This document shows positions 1 to 6,972 of a stretch of 10,710 nucleotides of DNA, one piece after another (the stretch's first letter is position 1; every line of letters begins with the position of its first letter). The DNA is from Nitrosomonadaceae bacterium. Lineage in GTDB: Bacteria; Pseudomonadota; Gammaproteobacteria; Burkholderiales; Nitrosomonadaceae. The notes beneath the pieces were generated by a model. That model was not told where the DNA came from, did no database searches, and saw only the letters and a program-made list of their open reading frames with translations. Made by a program: the position numbers and the translations under genes. The stretch is from positions 1 through 10,710 of the forward strand of contig JAHELA010000044.1 of the NCBI GenBank assembly GCA_024644425.1. Reading direction: 5' to 3'.

Positions 1-2
1 TA

Positions 3-356
3 CTTTGGTCATGCGATATTAATTTTGTACGTGGGGAAGATTCATTTGTTCGGGCACAATGGGCAGCAAAGCCCTTCGTTTGGAATATTTACCCACAGGC
101 AGAACAATCTCATCGGATTAAGCTCGATGCTTTTTTAAATCTCTATACTTCTAGCATGACATCAGACATGTCGGCTGCTGTGTTTTCTTTATGGAACGTA
201 TGGAATAGTCGTGAAAAAATCAAGAATATCTGGCCCATGTATGTTGCACAGCTAACTGCCTTGACTCAATATAGCGAGAAATGGATTAAGCAGCTTAATT
301 CTACTGGAGACTTAGTATCTAATCTTGTACAGTTTAGTAGAAAAGATCGGATATAA
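3..356 (+). CDS. earP: EF-P arginine rhamnosyltransferase EarP, C-terminal part (5' truncated by window edge)
   Basis: The frame is open from base 3 to a TAA at 354-356 and gives 117 residues with no start in the window. The family is about 370-380 residues, so roughly the last third is seen. Near the visible N-terminus is the stretch CDINFVRGEDSFVRAQWA, followed by KPFVWNIYPQ and a KLDAFLNLY segment. These are hallmarks of the EarP (DUF2331) family, and the RGEDS element belongs to the nucleotide-sugar binding pocket of this GT-B glycosyltransferase. EarP transfers rhamnose from dTDP-rhamnose to Arg32 of elongation factor P in the cytoplasm. The efp gene follows 73 bp downstream and has the target arginine, which strongly supports the call. 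An internal ATG at 156 is not the start, because the conserved motif lies upstream of it. Confidence 0.93.
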   Translation, partial: LWSCDINFVRGEDSFVRAQWAAKPFVWNIYPQAEQSHRIKLDAFLNLYTSSMTSDMSAAVFSLWNVWNSREKIKNIWPMYVAQLTALTQYSEKWIKQLNSTGDLVSNLVQFSRKDRI

Positions 357-429
357 TTTAAGAATAAAAGTCATTATTATAGTTTGTCACAAGGAAAACT
401 TGTTTAGGTTTTAATTATTAGGACAAAAC

Positions 430-993
430 ATGAAAACAGCTATGGAGCTCCGTGTAGGTAATGTCGCTATGATTAACAATGTTCCTATGGTTGTGCAGAA
501 GTCTGAATTTACTAAATCTGGTCGAAATGCATCAGTAGTTAGAATGAAGCTTAAGAATCTTCTCTCTAGTGCAGTAACGGAGACAGTGTACAAAGCTGAT
601 GAGAAATTCGATATAGCCCTGCTCGATTACAAAGACTGCACCTATTCCTATTATGCTGATCCACTTTATGTATTTATGGATAGTGAATATAACCAAATCG
701 AAATCGAAGCAGACAATATGTCGGAAGTAATGAATTACTTAACTGATGGTATGGATGACATTTGTAAAGTAACTTTTTATAACGGAAAGGCAATCTCAGT
801 TGAGCTGCCAACTACTGTCATTCGTGAGGTTGAATATACTGAACCAGCCGTACGTGGAGATACTTCTGGCAAGATAATGAAACCCGCTCGTCTTAAGGGG
901 ACTTCTTTTCAGGTTCAGGTTGCTGCTTTTGTAGAAATTGGAGATATGATTGAGATCGACACTCGTACCAACGAATTCAAGAAACGTGCCTAG
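430..993 (+). CDS. efp: Translation elongation factor P, Arg32 type
   Basis: The 187-residue product is full length for EF-P. It has the usual three barrels: a KOW-like N-terminal domain (about 1-64), an OB domain (about 67-127) and a C-terminal OB domain (about 130-186, containing the signature from GDTSGKIMKPARL to VGDMIEID-like IGDMIEIDTRTNEF). EF-P binds between the P and E sites of the ribosome and relieves stalling at polyproline. The domain I loop reads KSGRNAS and places arginine at residue 32, where other lineages carry the lysine modified by EpmA. This is the form that EarP rhamnosylates, and earP lies just upstream. The ATG at 430 is preceded by AGGA at 420-423, a good ribosome binding site. 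The 73-bp gap to earP leaves room for a separate promoter, but I could not pick one convincingly. Confidence 0.97.
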   Translation: MKTAMELRVGNVAMINNVPMVVQKSEFTKSGRNASVVRMKLKNLLSSAVTETVYKADEKFDIALLDYKDCTYSYYADPLYVFMDSEYNQIEIEADNMSEVMNYLTDGMDDICKVTFYNGKAISVELPTTVIREVEYTEPAVRGDTSGKIMKPARLKGTSFQVQVAAFVEIGDMIEIDTRTNEFKKRA

Positions 994-1061
994 TTATCAT
1001 TGGGGTTTGATTTGGTGGGTGGGGATGTTGGCTAAGATTAGTTGATCGCAAGAATGATCTG

Positions 1062-2201
1062 ATGCAACCATTCCCCTATTGGCGTCTTTCTGGGTTTTAT
1101 TTTTTCCATTTTGCGTTCATTGGTGCATTTGCTCCTTATTGGAGTCTTTATCTAAAGTCCCTTTCCTTCAGCGCCTTTCAGATAGGGTTGCTGATGTCCT
1201 TATTACATGTAACGCGAATTTTTGCTCCAACTGCGTGGGGTTGGCTTGCTGATCATACTGGTAAGCGAATGCTAATAGTGCAACTTGCTGCGATTACGGG
1301 TTTAGTAAGTTATTGTGGAGTCTTTTTCGGTGAATCTTTCTACTGGATGTTTGCCGTTATGTCGCTGATGAGTTTCTTTTGGAGTGCATCGCTTCCATTA
1401 ATTGAAGCGACAACTCTTTCCCACCTGGGTGAAAGTACAGCGAGATATGGAAGTATTCGTTCATGGGGCTCGATCGGTTTTGTGTTTGCAGTTATAGGTG
1501 TTGGTTATATATTAGACACCACCGAGATCTTTTCATTATTATGGGTAGTATTAGGATTCAAGCTAGGCATCTTAATTTTCTCCTGGCGGATTCCAGAGGC
1601 GGAAATAACATTTCATGCTAGTGACAATCTTTCTGTACAGCAGATATTTAAAAAACCTGGCGTACTAGCATTTTTCTTTGCTTGCTTATTGATGGCTTTT
1701 GCACATGGTCCCTACTACACATTTTATTCAATTTATTTGGTAGAACACGGATACAGTAAGGGTGTAATCGGCTGGCTTTGGGCGGTTGGCGTAATATGCG
1801 AAATTGGAATCTTTTTTCTAATACCAAGAGTACTAAACCGATTTAGCCTTAAGCAAGTTCTAGCTTTTAGTTTCAGTTGTGCGATTGCAAGGTTTCTATT
1901 GATAGGATGGGGGGTAGAATGGTCAATAATGATATTACTTGCACAAATCCTTCATGCAGCAACATATGGTGCGCATCATGTTGCTGCAATGATGACGGTG
2001 CACCATTTTTTTCGTGGACGCCACCAAGCAAAAGGACAAGCGTTCTATACTAGTTTTACTTTCGGTGTTGGAGGGGCGCTAGGTGGTGTGTTCAGTGGTT
2101 ATACTTGGGAGTGGTTAGGGCCAGGGCTTACATTTAGTATAAGTTCAGTAGCCGCGCTGATTGGCTTGGTATTAATAATGCAGAAAGTGAGCATTAAGTA
2201 G
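1062..2201 (+). CDS. MFS transporter, 3-phenylpropionate/HcaT-like (PPP) family
   Basis: The 379-residue, very hydrophobic protein has about 12 predicted membrane helices, and E. coli HcaT is the same length as I recall it. The N-terminus (FYFFHFAFIGAFAPYWSLYL) is characteristic of the MFS_1_like/PPP group. The loop between helices 2 and 3 carries GWLADHTGKR (60-69), the major-facilitator signature. An IRSWGSIGF motif near the start of helix 5 and the YGAHHVAAM segment late in the protein also match HcaT-type proteins. It should sit in the inner membrane as a proton-coupled symporter. The substrate cannot be read from sequence, and no catabolic genes for aromatic acids are nearby, so the phenylpropionate label should be taken as a family name only. 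ATG 1062 has no strong Shine-Dalgarno, and I see no better ATG or GTG upstream in frame. Confidence 0.85.
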   Translation: MQPFPYWRLSGFYFFHFAFIGAFAPYWSLYLKSLSFSAFQIGLLMSLLHVTRIFAPTAWGWLADHTGKRMLIVQLAAITGLVSYCGVFFGESFYWMFAVMSLMSFFWSASLPLIEATTLSHLGESTARYGSIRSWGSIGFVFAVIGVGYILDTTEIFSLLWVVLGFKLGILIFSWRIPEAEITFHASDNLSVQQIFKKPGVLAFFFACLLMAFAHGPYYTFYSIYLVEHGYSKGVIGWLWAVGVICEIGIFFLIPRVLNRFSLKQVLAFSFSCAIARFLLIGWGVEWSIMILLAQILHAATYGAHHVAAMMTVHHFFRGRHQAKGQAFYTSFTFGVGGALGGVFSGYTWEWLGPGLTFSISSVAALIGLVLIMQKVSIK

Positions 2202-2250
2202 TGAATAAGAAAATAAAAGCGTAAGTTGTCTATTTCTAACAATTGCAATA

Positions 2251-2259
2251 TGGGATAAT
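2251..2259 (+). promoter_or_regulatory. Possible extended -10 promoter element upstream of leuC
   Basis: TGGGATAAT fits an extended -10 (TG-N-GATAAT), 26 bp before the leuC start codon. A TTGTCT at 2226-2231 lies 22 bp upstream of the hexamer, too far for a normal -35, so the call rests on the extended -10 alone. It lies in the 84-bp gap between the transporter and leuC, where a leucine-operon promoter would be expected. No leader peptide rich in leucine codons is visible in the gap. Confidence 0.25.
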
Positions 2260-2285
2260 TTCACGTTGATTAGGATACTATTACA

Positions 2286-3686
2286 ATGCAAACTTTATAC
2301 GAAAAACTTTGGAAAAGTCATGTAGTACAAGAAAAGGCTGACGATCTTGCTTTGCTTTATATTGACCGGCACTTGGTGCATGAAGTTACTAGCCCACAGG
2401 CGTTTGAGGGATTAAGAATCGCTGGACGCAGGCCTTGGCGACTAGATTCGGTTCTGGCAGTTGCCGATCACAATGTACCAACAACTGAACGCGCCTATGG
2501 GATCAATGACCCGATATCGCGACTACAGGTTGATACTCTTGATCGAAATTGCGAAGAGCTTGGTATCACCGAATTCAAAATGGACGATGTGCGCCAGGGG
2601 ATAGTGCATGTAATTGGCCCTGAACAAGGCGCAACTCTACCAGGCATGACAGTGGTGTGCGGTGATTCGCATACGAGTACACATGGTGCATTTGCTTGTC
2701 TTGCTTTTGGAATTGGCACATCTGAGGTGGAGCATGTGCTAGCAACTCAGTGCTTATCAATAAAAAAAGCTAAAGAAATGCAAATCTTAGTTGATGGTAC
2801 GCTTGGTCGTGGCGTTACCGCTAAAGATGTTGCGTTAGCTATTATCGGGGAAATTGGTACGGCAGGTGGTACCGGCTATGCAGTGGAGTTTTCTGGTAGT
2901 ACTGTTCGCGCACTTTCTATGGAGGGTCGGATGACACTTTGTAATATGGCAATCGAGGCAGGTGCCCGTGCCGGCATGATTGCTGTAGACGATATCACTA
3001 TTGAATATATAAGTGAGCGACCTTTTGCACCAAAAGGAGATTTATGGGAGAAAGCCACTGCTTATTGGCGTACCCTTAGAAGTGATGATGGAGTTATATT
3101 CGATAAAGTTATAAATCTAGATGCAGCACAAATCAAGCCCCAAGTAACTTGGGGAACTTCGCCTGAAATGGTTATAACAGTAGATGGCAGGGTTCCTGAT
3201 CCGGCGCAAACTATAGACTCTGTAAAGCGTAAAGATATGGAGCGCGCTCTAGAATATATGGGACTTACACCAAATACGTCGATTTGCGAAATTTACCTAG
3301 ATAAAATTTTTATCGGTTCTTGTACTAATTCACGTATTGAAGACTTACGTGCAGCAGCACAAGTGGTAGAAGGGAAATATATCGCAACTAACATTAAACT
3401 TGCAATGGTTGTTCCAGGTTCTGGCCTAGTAAAACTTCAAGCAGAGCAAGAAGGGCTTGATAAGATTTTTCGAGATGCAGGGTTTGAATGGCGGGAACCA
3501 GGTTGCTCCATGTGTCTAGCAATGAATGATGACTATCTTTTGCCAAAGGAACGCTGCGCTTCTACGTCTAATCGTAATTTTGAGGGGCGACAAGGACCAG
3601 CTGGCCGTACACATTTAGTGAGCCCAGCAATGGCAGCAGCTGCAGCAATCGCTGGGCATTTTGTAGACGTTAGAGAAGTTCTTTAG
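2286..3686 (+). CDS. leuC: 3-isopropylmalate dehydratase large subunit
   Basis: The protein has 466 residues, the usual length for the bacterial enzyme. LeuC and LeuD together isomerise 2-isopropylmalate to 3-isopropylmalate in leucine synthesis in the cytoplasm. Aconitase-family features are present in order: YIDRHLVHEVTSPQAFEGL near residues 26-44, ADHNVPTT, GDSHTSTHGAFACLAFGIGTSEVEHVLATQ, and EGRMTLCNMAIEAGARAG. The three cysteines that hold the [4Fe-4S] cluster are C346 (GSCTNSR), C407 and C410 (GCSMCLAMN). CASTSNRNFEGRQG near the C-terminus is the substrate-side arginine region. AGGA at 2272-2275 serves as ribosome binding site 10 bp before the ATG. leuD, leuB and asd follow on the same strand. 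I see no frameshift or missing key residue. Confidence 0.98.
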   Translation: MQTLYEKLWKSHVVQEKADDLALLYIDRHLVHEVTSPQAFEGLRIAGRRPWRLDSVLAVADHNVPTTERAYGINDPISRLQVDTLDRNCEELGITEFKMDDVRQGIVHVIGPEQGATLPGMTVVCGDSHTSTHGAFACLAFGIGTSEVEHVLATQCLSIKKAKEMQILVDGTLGRGVTAKDVALAIIGEIGTAGGTGYAVEFSGSTVRALSMEGRMTLCNMAIEAGARAGMIAVDDITIEYISERPFAPKGDLWEKATAYWRTLRSDDGVIFDKVINLDAAQIKPQVTWGTSPEMVITVDGRVPDPAQTIDSVKRKDMERALEYMGLTPNTSICEIYLDKIFIGSCTNSRIEDLRAAAQVVEGKYIATNIKLAMVVPGSGLVKLQAEQEGLDKIFRDAGFEWREPGCSMCLAMNDDYLLPKERCASTSNRNFEGRQGPAGRTHLVSPAMAAAAAIAGHFVDVREVL

Positions 3687-3725
3687 ATTATGAAATGGTT
3701 TCTTTCTAATGTTTAATTTGGTGTG

Positions 3726-3803
3726 ATGAGAAAAGTGTCGTTTACTATCATTTTGTTTGTATTTTCTTTTTTTAACTTACAACTCCGTAAGATGAGCGCT
3801 TGA
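3726..3803 (+). pseudogene. Short hydrophobic ORF between leuC and leuD, possible decayed entericidin-type lipoprotein gene
   Basis: The 25-codon ORF begins MRKVSFTIILFVFSFF, a positively charged start followed by a hydrophobic core like a lipoprotein signal peptide, then stops after only nine more residues. Near its end is a T7 run. Reading one base over in the +1 frame after that run gives LFLTYNSVR followed by TGA, which resembles the entericidin pattern L-T-A-C-N-T-V-R with the lipobox Cys (TGC) changed to Tyr (TAC). From memory, many Betaproteobacteria carry a small entericidin A/B-family lipoprotein gene exactly between leuC and leuD. I therefore infer a remnant damaged by an indel and point mutations. 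The ribosome binding site is poor (GGTG only). The alternative is a chance ORF in AT-rich intergenic DNA. Confidence 0.3.
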
Positions 3804-3854
3804 GTGTTTCTATAAATGAAACGAGTGTTTTTAATGAAGGCAGCGGCCTAGTAA

Positions 3855-4493
3855 ATGGAGAAATTTAGTAACCTTAAAGGACTGGTTGCGCCCTTAGACC
3901 GCGCGAACGTCGACACAGATGCTATTATTCCCAAACAATTTTTGAAATCAATTAATCGTTCTGGGTTCGGTAAAAATTTGTTTGATGAATGGCGTTATCT
4001 GGATAATGGCGAGCCAGAAATGGATATTACAAAACGCAAACCTAATCCAGACTTTGTTCTTAATCAAGCACGATACCAGGGTGCAGAGATATTGCTTACG
4101 CGAACAAACTTTGGTTGTGGTTCAAGCCGAGAACATGCTGTCTGGGCGCTTCAAGATTATGGATTTCGTGTAATAATTGCCCCAAGTTTCGCAGACATTT
4201 TTTTTAATAATTCCTTTAAGGTTGGCTTGTTATCAATTGTTCTGAGCGTGAGTATTGTGGATCGGATGTTTCAAGAGGTATATGAATCCGAAGGGTATAG
4301 TTTAGAGGTAAACTTAGATTGTCAGACAGTCACTACATCAGGCGGCGAGTCCTATGCGTTTGACATTGATCCTTTTCGTAAAAGTAATCTATTAAATGGC
4401 CTGGATGAGATTGGTTTAACATTACAACATATGGATCTGATCAAGGCATTTGAGGAGAAACATAGAATAAATCAGCCTTGGTTGTTTAAATAA
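3855..4493 (+). CDS. leuD: 3-isopropylmalate dehydratase small subunit
   Basis: The 212-residue product is the swivel domain that pairs with LeuC. Motifs are KGLVAPLDRANVDTDAIIPKQFLKSI at the N-terminus, GFGKNLFDEWRYL, NFGCGSSREHAVWAL (the conserved serine/arginine substrate-binding loop), FADIFFNNSFK and LLNGLDEIGLTLQH near the C-terminus. A TAA at 3852-3854 lies immediately upstream in frame, so ATG 3855 is the earliest possible start and fits family N-termini exactly. The nearest Shine-Dalgarno-like run, AAGG at 3837-3840, is 14 bp away, which is long. The central segment reads NNSFKVGLLSIVL where the family normally has a proline after LL (serine 127 here). This looks like a tolerated substitution rather than damage. 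Confidence 0.97.
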   Translation: MEKFSNLKGLVAPLDRANVDTDAIIPKQFLKSINRSGFGKNLFDEWRYLDNGEPEMDITKRKPNPDFVLNQARYQGAEILLTRTNFGCGSSREHAVWALQDYGFRVIIAPSFADIFFNNSFKVGLLSIVLSVSIVDRMFQEVYESEGYSLEVNLDCQTVTTSGGESYAFDIDPFRKSNLLNGLDEIGLTLQHMDLIKAFEEKHRINQPWLFK

Positions 4494-4537
4494 CACAAGC
4501 ACTACATTAGTTTAAATTCCTAAGTTTATAAAGCCAT

Positions 4538-5599
4538 ATGAAAATTGCAGTATTAGCAGGTGATGGTATTGGTCCTGAAATTGTTTCTCAGGCTGTGCGA
4601 GTATTAGAAGCACTGGCAAGTGATGGTATGAAGTTTGAGATAGAGTCGGCTTTATTAGGCGGATGTGCAGTTGATGCAACTGGTAGTCCATTTCCGGAAG
4701 CGACGCGTAAACTAGTTAATGAAGCCGATGCTGTATTACTTGGTTCTGTAGGCGGTTTGCAGTATGACAATCTTCCTCGTGAGCAACGTCCAGAACAGGG
4801 TTTGCTAGCCATTCGCAAAAATTTAAATTTATTTGCTAACCTCCGCCCAGTAGTGCTTTATTCTGAACTCAAAAATGCTTCGACGATGAAACCCGAAGTA
4901 ATATCAAGTTTAGATATTTTAATCATTCGTGAGCTGACTGGTGATATCTATTTCGGCGAACCGCGTGGCATTAAGCAGCATGGTGGCCAGCGTATTGGAT
5001 TTAACACTATGATTTATAGCGAGGAGGAAATACGTAGAATTGCACATGTTGCTTTTCAGGTAGCAAGTAAGCGTAGTCAAAAACTTTGTTCAGTTGATAA
5101 GATGAATGTACTCGAATGTACACAGCTATGGCGAGATATAGTAACGGAGGTCGCTAAAGACTATCCTAATGTGAAACTCTCGCACATGTTGGTAGACAAT
5201 GCTGCAATGCAATTAATTCGTAACCCAAAACAGTTTGATGTGATGGTAACCGGCAATATGTTTGGAGATATTTTGTCAGATGAGGCTTCTATGCTTACTG
5301 GTTCTATTGGCATGCTACCATCCGCATCTTTGAACGATAAGGGAAAGGGGTTGTATGAGCCAATACATGGTTCCGCTCCAGATATAGCAGGAAAAGATGT
5401 AGCTAACCCGTTAGCAACGATCTTGTCTACAGCATTAATGTTGCGCTACACTTTTAATGAAGAGGAAGCTGCATTACGTATTGAAAGTTCTGTGAAGAAA
5501 GTGTTGGCTCAAAATTACCGAACGAGTGATATCTGTCAACCAGGGATGAAAGAAGTAGGTACAAAAGAAATGTGTGATGCAGTATTAATGAATTTATAG
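4538..5599 (+). CDS. leuB: 3-isopropylmalate dehydrogenase
   Basis: The 353-residue enzyme oxidatively decarboxylates 3-isopropylmalate with NAD+, giving the 2-keto acid that is transaminated to leucine. The sequence shows KIAVLAGDGIGPEIV at the N-terminus, LLGSVGG, the substrate arginines in RKNLNLFANLRP, RELTGDIYFGEPRG with the catalytic tyrosine, SVDKMNVLE with the catalytic lysine, and the metal-binding aspartates in FGDILSDEASMLTGSIGMLPSASL. NAD-binding GSAPDIAGKDVANPLATILS follows. A TAA at 4529-4531 in frame makes ATG 4538 the only sensible start. There is no clear Shine-Dalgarno, so translation may partly depend on coupling to leuD, 44 bp upstream. It completes the leuC-leuD-leuB set in the usual betaproteobacterial order. 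Confidence 0.98.
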   Translation: MKIAVLAGDGIGPEIVSQAVRVLEALASDGMKFEIESALLGGCAVDATGSPFPEATRKLVNEADAVLLGSVGGLQYDNLPREQRPEQGLLAIRKNLNLFANLRPVVLYSELKNASTMKPEVISSLDILIIRELTGDIYFGEPRGIKQHGGQRIGFNTMIYSEEEIRRIAHVAFQVASKRSQKLCSVDKMNVLECTQLWRDIVTEVAKDYPNVKLSHMLVDNAAMQLIRNPKQFDVMVTGNMFGDILSDEASMLTGSIGMLPSASLNDKGKGLYEPIHGSAPDIAGKDVANPLATILSTALMLRYTFNEEEAALRIESSVKKVLAQNYRTSDICQPGMKEVGTKEMCDAVLMNL

Positions 5600-5673
5600 A
5601 CTAGACGGCGGTCTGATTATTTATTTTAAGTATATTTTTATCTTGACTAGTTTTTGAAAAGAGAGGATTTCAA

Positions 5674-6786
5674 ATGAAGCGGGTAGGTTTTGTTGGTTGG
5701 CGCGGTATGGTTGGTTCAGTCTTAATGCAGCGGATGCGTGAAGAAAATGATTTCGCATTGGTAGAGCCAGTATTTTTTACTACTTCTCAACTTGGTGGTA
5801 AGGGCCCAGATATTGGGAAGGAAATTTTACCGCTGAAAGATGCATATAATATCGATGAGCTAAAGCTGATGGATATTATTCTTTCCTGTCAAGGAGGGGC
5901 TTATACCACTAAGGTTTATAACAAATTGCGTGAAGCTGGATGGAAGGGCTTTTGGATTGATGCAGCGTCTACACTGCGTATGGAGCAGGATTCCGTAATT
6001 ATACTCGATCCTTTAAATTTACCAATTATCAAACAGGCAATACACGATGGTGAGAAAAATTATATTGGTGGAAATTGTACTGTGAGCTTAATGCTAATGG
6101 CTGTTGGTGGTTTGTTTAAAAATAATCTAGTTGAGTGGATGAGTGCTATGACATATCAAGCAGCATCCGGTGCTGGAGCTCAGAACATGCGCGAATTATT
6201 GATGCAGATGGGTGAGGAGCATCGTGTGGCAGAGAAACTTTTGGACGATCCGGCCTCGGGCATACTAGACATTGACCGAGAAGTGGCTGAAACGATGCGA
6301 GATGAGGATTTTCCTACTTCGAATTTTGGTGTGCCTCTTGCAGGAAGTTTGCTTCCTTGGATAGACAAGGATCTTGGCAATGGCCAGAGTAGGGAGGAAT
6401 GGAAAGCCCAAGCCGAGACTAACAAAATAATGGGGAGCAGTGACCAACAAATTCCAGTAGATGGGATTTGTGTTCGTGTCGGCTCCATGCGTTGCCATAG
6501 CCAAGCGCTAACTATAAAGCTGAATAAAGAAGTTCCAATGGATGAAATTGAAGATATTCTTGAGGAATCCAACAGCTGGGTACACATTATTCCTAATGAG
6601 CGAGAATGTACTTTAAATGAATTAACTCCAGCTAGCGTAACAGGAACGCTAACTATTCCAGTAGGACGATTACGTAAGCTTGCAATGGGCGAGGATTTTT
6701 TATCTGCGTTTACAGTAGGGGATCAATTGTTATGGGGGGCAGCAGAACCACTACGCAGAATGTTAAGAATTCTGGTAGAAACCTAG
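5674..6786 (+). CDS. asd: Aspartate-semialdehyde dehydrogenase
   Basis: The 370-residue protein matches the proteobacterial Asd form in length and motifs. It reduces aspartyl-4-phosphate to aspartate-4-semialdehyde with NADPH, feeding diaminopimelate/lysine, threonine and methionine. The N-terminal nucleotide-binding segment is RVGFVGWRGMVGSVLMQRM. IGGNCTVSLML places the catalytic cysteine at residue 135, the same number as in E. coli. TYQAASGAGAQNMRELL is the substrate-side loop, and RVGSMRCHSQALTIKL carries the active-site histidine (H275). GAGAGG at 5661-5666 is a strong ribosome binding site 7 bp before the ATG. The 74-bp gap after leuB holds only a weak hairpin. Linkage of asd to leuCDB and fimV is a familiar betaproteobacterial arrangement as I recall it. 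Confidence 0.98.
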   Translation: MKRVGFVGWRGMVGSVLMQRMREENDFALVEPVFFTTSQLGGKGPDIGKEILPLKDAYNIDELKLMDIILSCQGGAYTTKVYNKLREAGWKGFWIDAASTLRMEQDSVIILDPLNLPIIKQAIHDGEKNYIGGNCTVSLMLMAVGGLFKNNLVEWMSAMTYQAASGAGAQNMRELLMQMGEEHRVAEKLLDDPASGILDIDREVAETMRDEDFPTSNFGVPLAGSLLPWIDKDLGNGQSREEWKAQAETNKIMGSSDQQIPVDGICVRVGSMRCHSQALTIKLNKEVPMDEIEDILEESNSWVHIIPNERECTLNELTPASVTGTLTIPVGRLRKLAMGEDFLSAFTVGDQLLWGAAEPLRRMLRILVET

Positions 6787-6834
6787 AGCTAAGGTAAGCT
6801 TTCTTTTAGAAATTCATCAAATATTTCTCAGTAA

Positions 6835-6863
6835 AAGTTACATTTATGCCGTAAGTGTAATTT
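6835..6863 (+). terminator. Low-GC hairpin downstream of asd, weak terminator candidate
   Basis: TTACATTTA (6838-6846) and TAAGTGTAA (6852-6860) can pair around a TGCCG loop with one G-U wobble. Three further pairs (AAG with TTT, one a wobble) extend the stem outward to 12 pairs. The stem is AT-rich, and the T residues that follow are mostly used in the stem, so it is not a textbook intrinsic terminator. Its position, about 50 bp after the asd stop and before the fimV leader, is what makes it plausible. Confidence 0.3.
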
Positions 6864-6881
6864 CAATCGAAAAATATCTAT

Positions 6882-6917
6882 CTTGACTTATTTTGGGATA
6901 GGTCAAGTTTGACTTGA
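6882..6917 (+). promoter_or_regulatory. Cluster of TTGACTT / TCAAG repeats upstream of fimV
   Basis: TTGACTT occurs at 6883-6889 and again at 6909-6915, 26 bp apart. Between them GTCAAG (6902-6907) is the exact reverse complement of CTTGAC at 6882-6887, and TCAAG (6903-6907) also forms an inverted repeat with CTTGA (6913-6917) around a 5-nt TTTGA spacer. The TTGACT hexamers look like -35 boxes, but I find no good -10 at 16-18 bp from either. TATGAT at 6929-6934 is 14 bp from the second. The block could be a promoter region with an operator, or just repeats. Confidence 0.3.
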
Positions 6918-6960
6918 ATGGATAACTATATGATGTTAATATGTTTATTCTCAATAATCT

Positions 6961-6965
6961 GAGGG
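6961..6965 (+). promoter_or_regulatory. Ribosome binding site fixing the fimV GTG start
   Basis: GAGGG lies 7 bp before GTG 6973. An in-frame TAA at 6955-6957 rules out anything further upstream, and the next in-frame ATG (residue 10) would remove the charged start of the signal peptide. The GTG is therefore the likely start. Confidence 0.75.
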
Positions 6966-6972
6966 TTCAATA

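Noticed and set aside
391..405. ACAAG-GAAAA-CTTGT hairpin between earP and efp
   Set aside because: The stem is only 5 bp and the following sequence is not a clean T tract. It is probably chance.
2272..2284. 13-bp sequence AGGATACTATTAC before leuC, repeated exactly at about 9610-9622 in the fimV-truA gap
   Set aside because: About one shared 13-mer is expected by chance in 10.7 kb of AT-rich DNA, and the two contexts differ (one copy contains the leuC Shine-Dalgarno).
3816..3851. 11-codon ORF ending just before leuD (MKRVFLMKAAA)
   Set aside because: It is too short to support, though it could be part of the decayed gene discussed above or contribute to coupling with leuD.
5603..5614. AGAC-GGCG-GTCT mini-hairpin after leuB, followed by a T-rich stretch
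   Set aside because: A 4-bp stem is too short to support a terminator.
6180..6587. 135-codon antisense ORF under asd
   Set aside because: The sense strand encodes conserved asd motifs throughout this stretch, and the antisense product resembles nothing.
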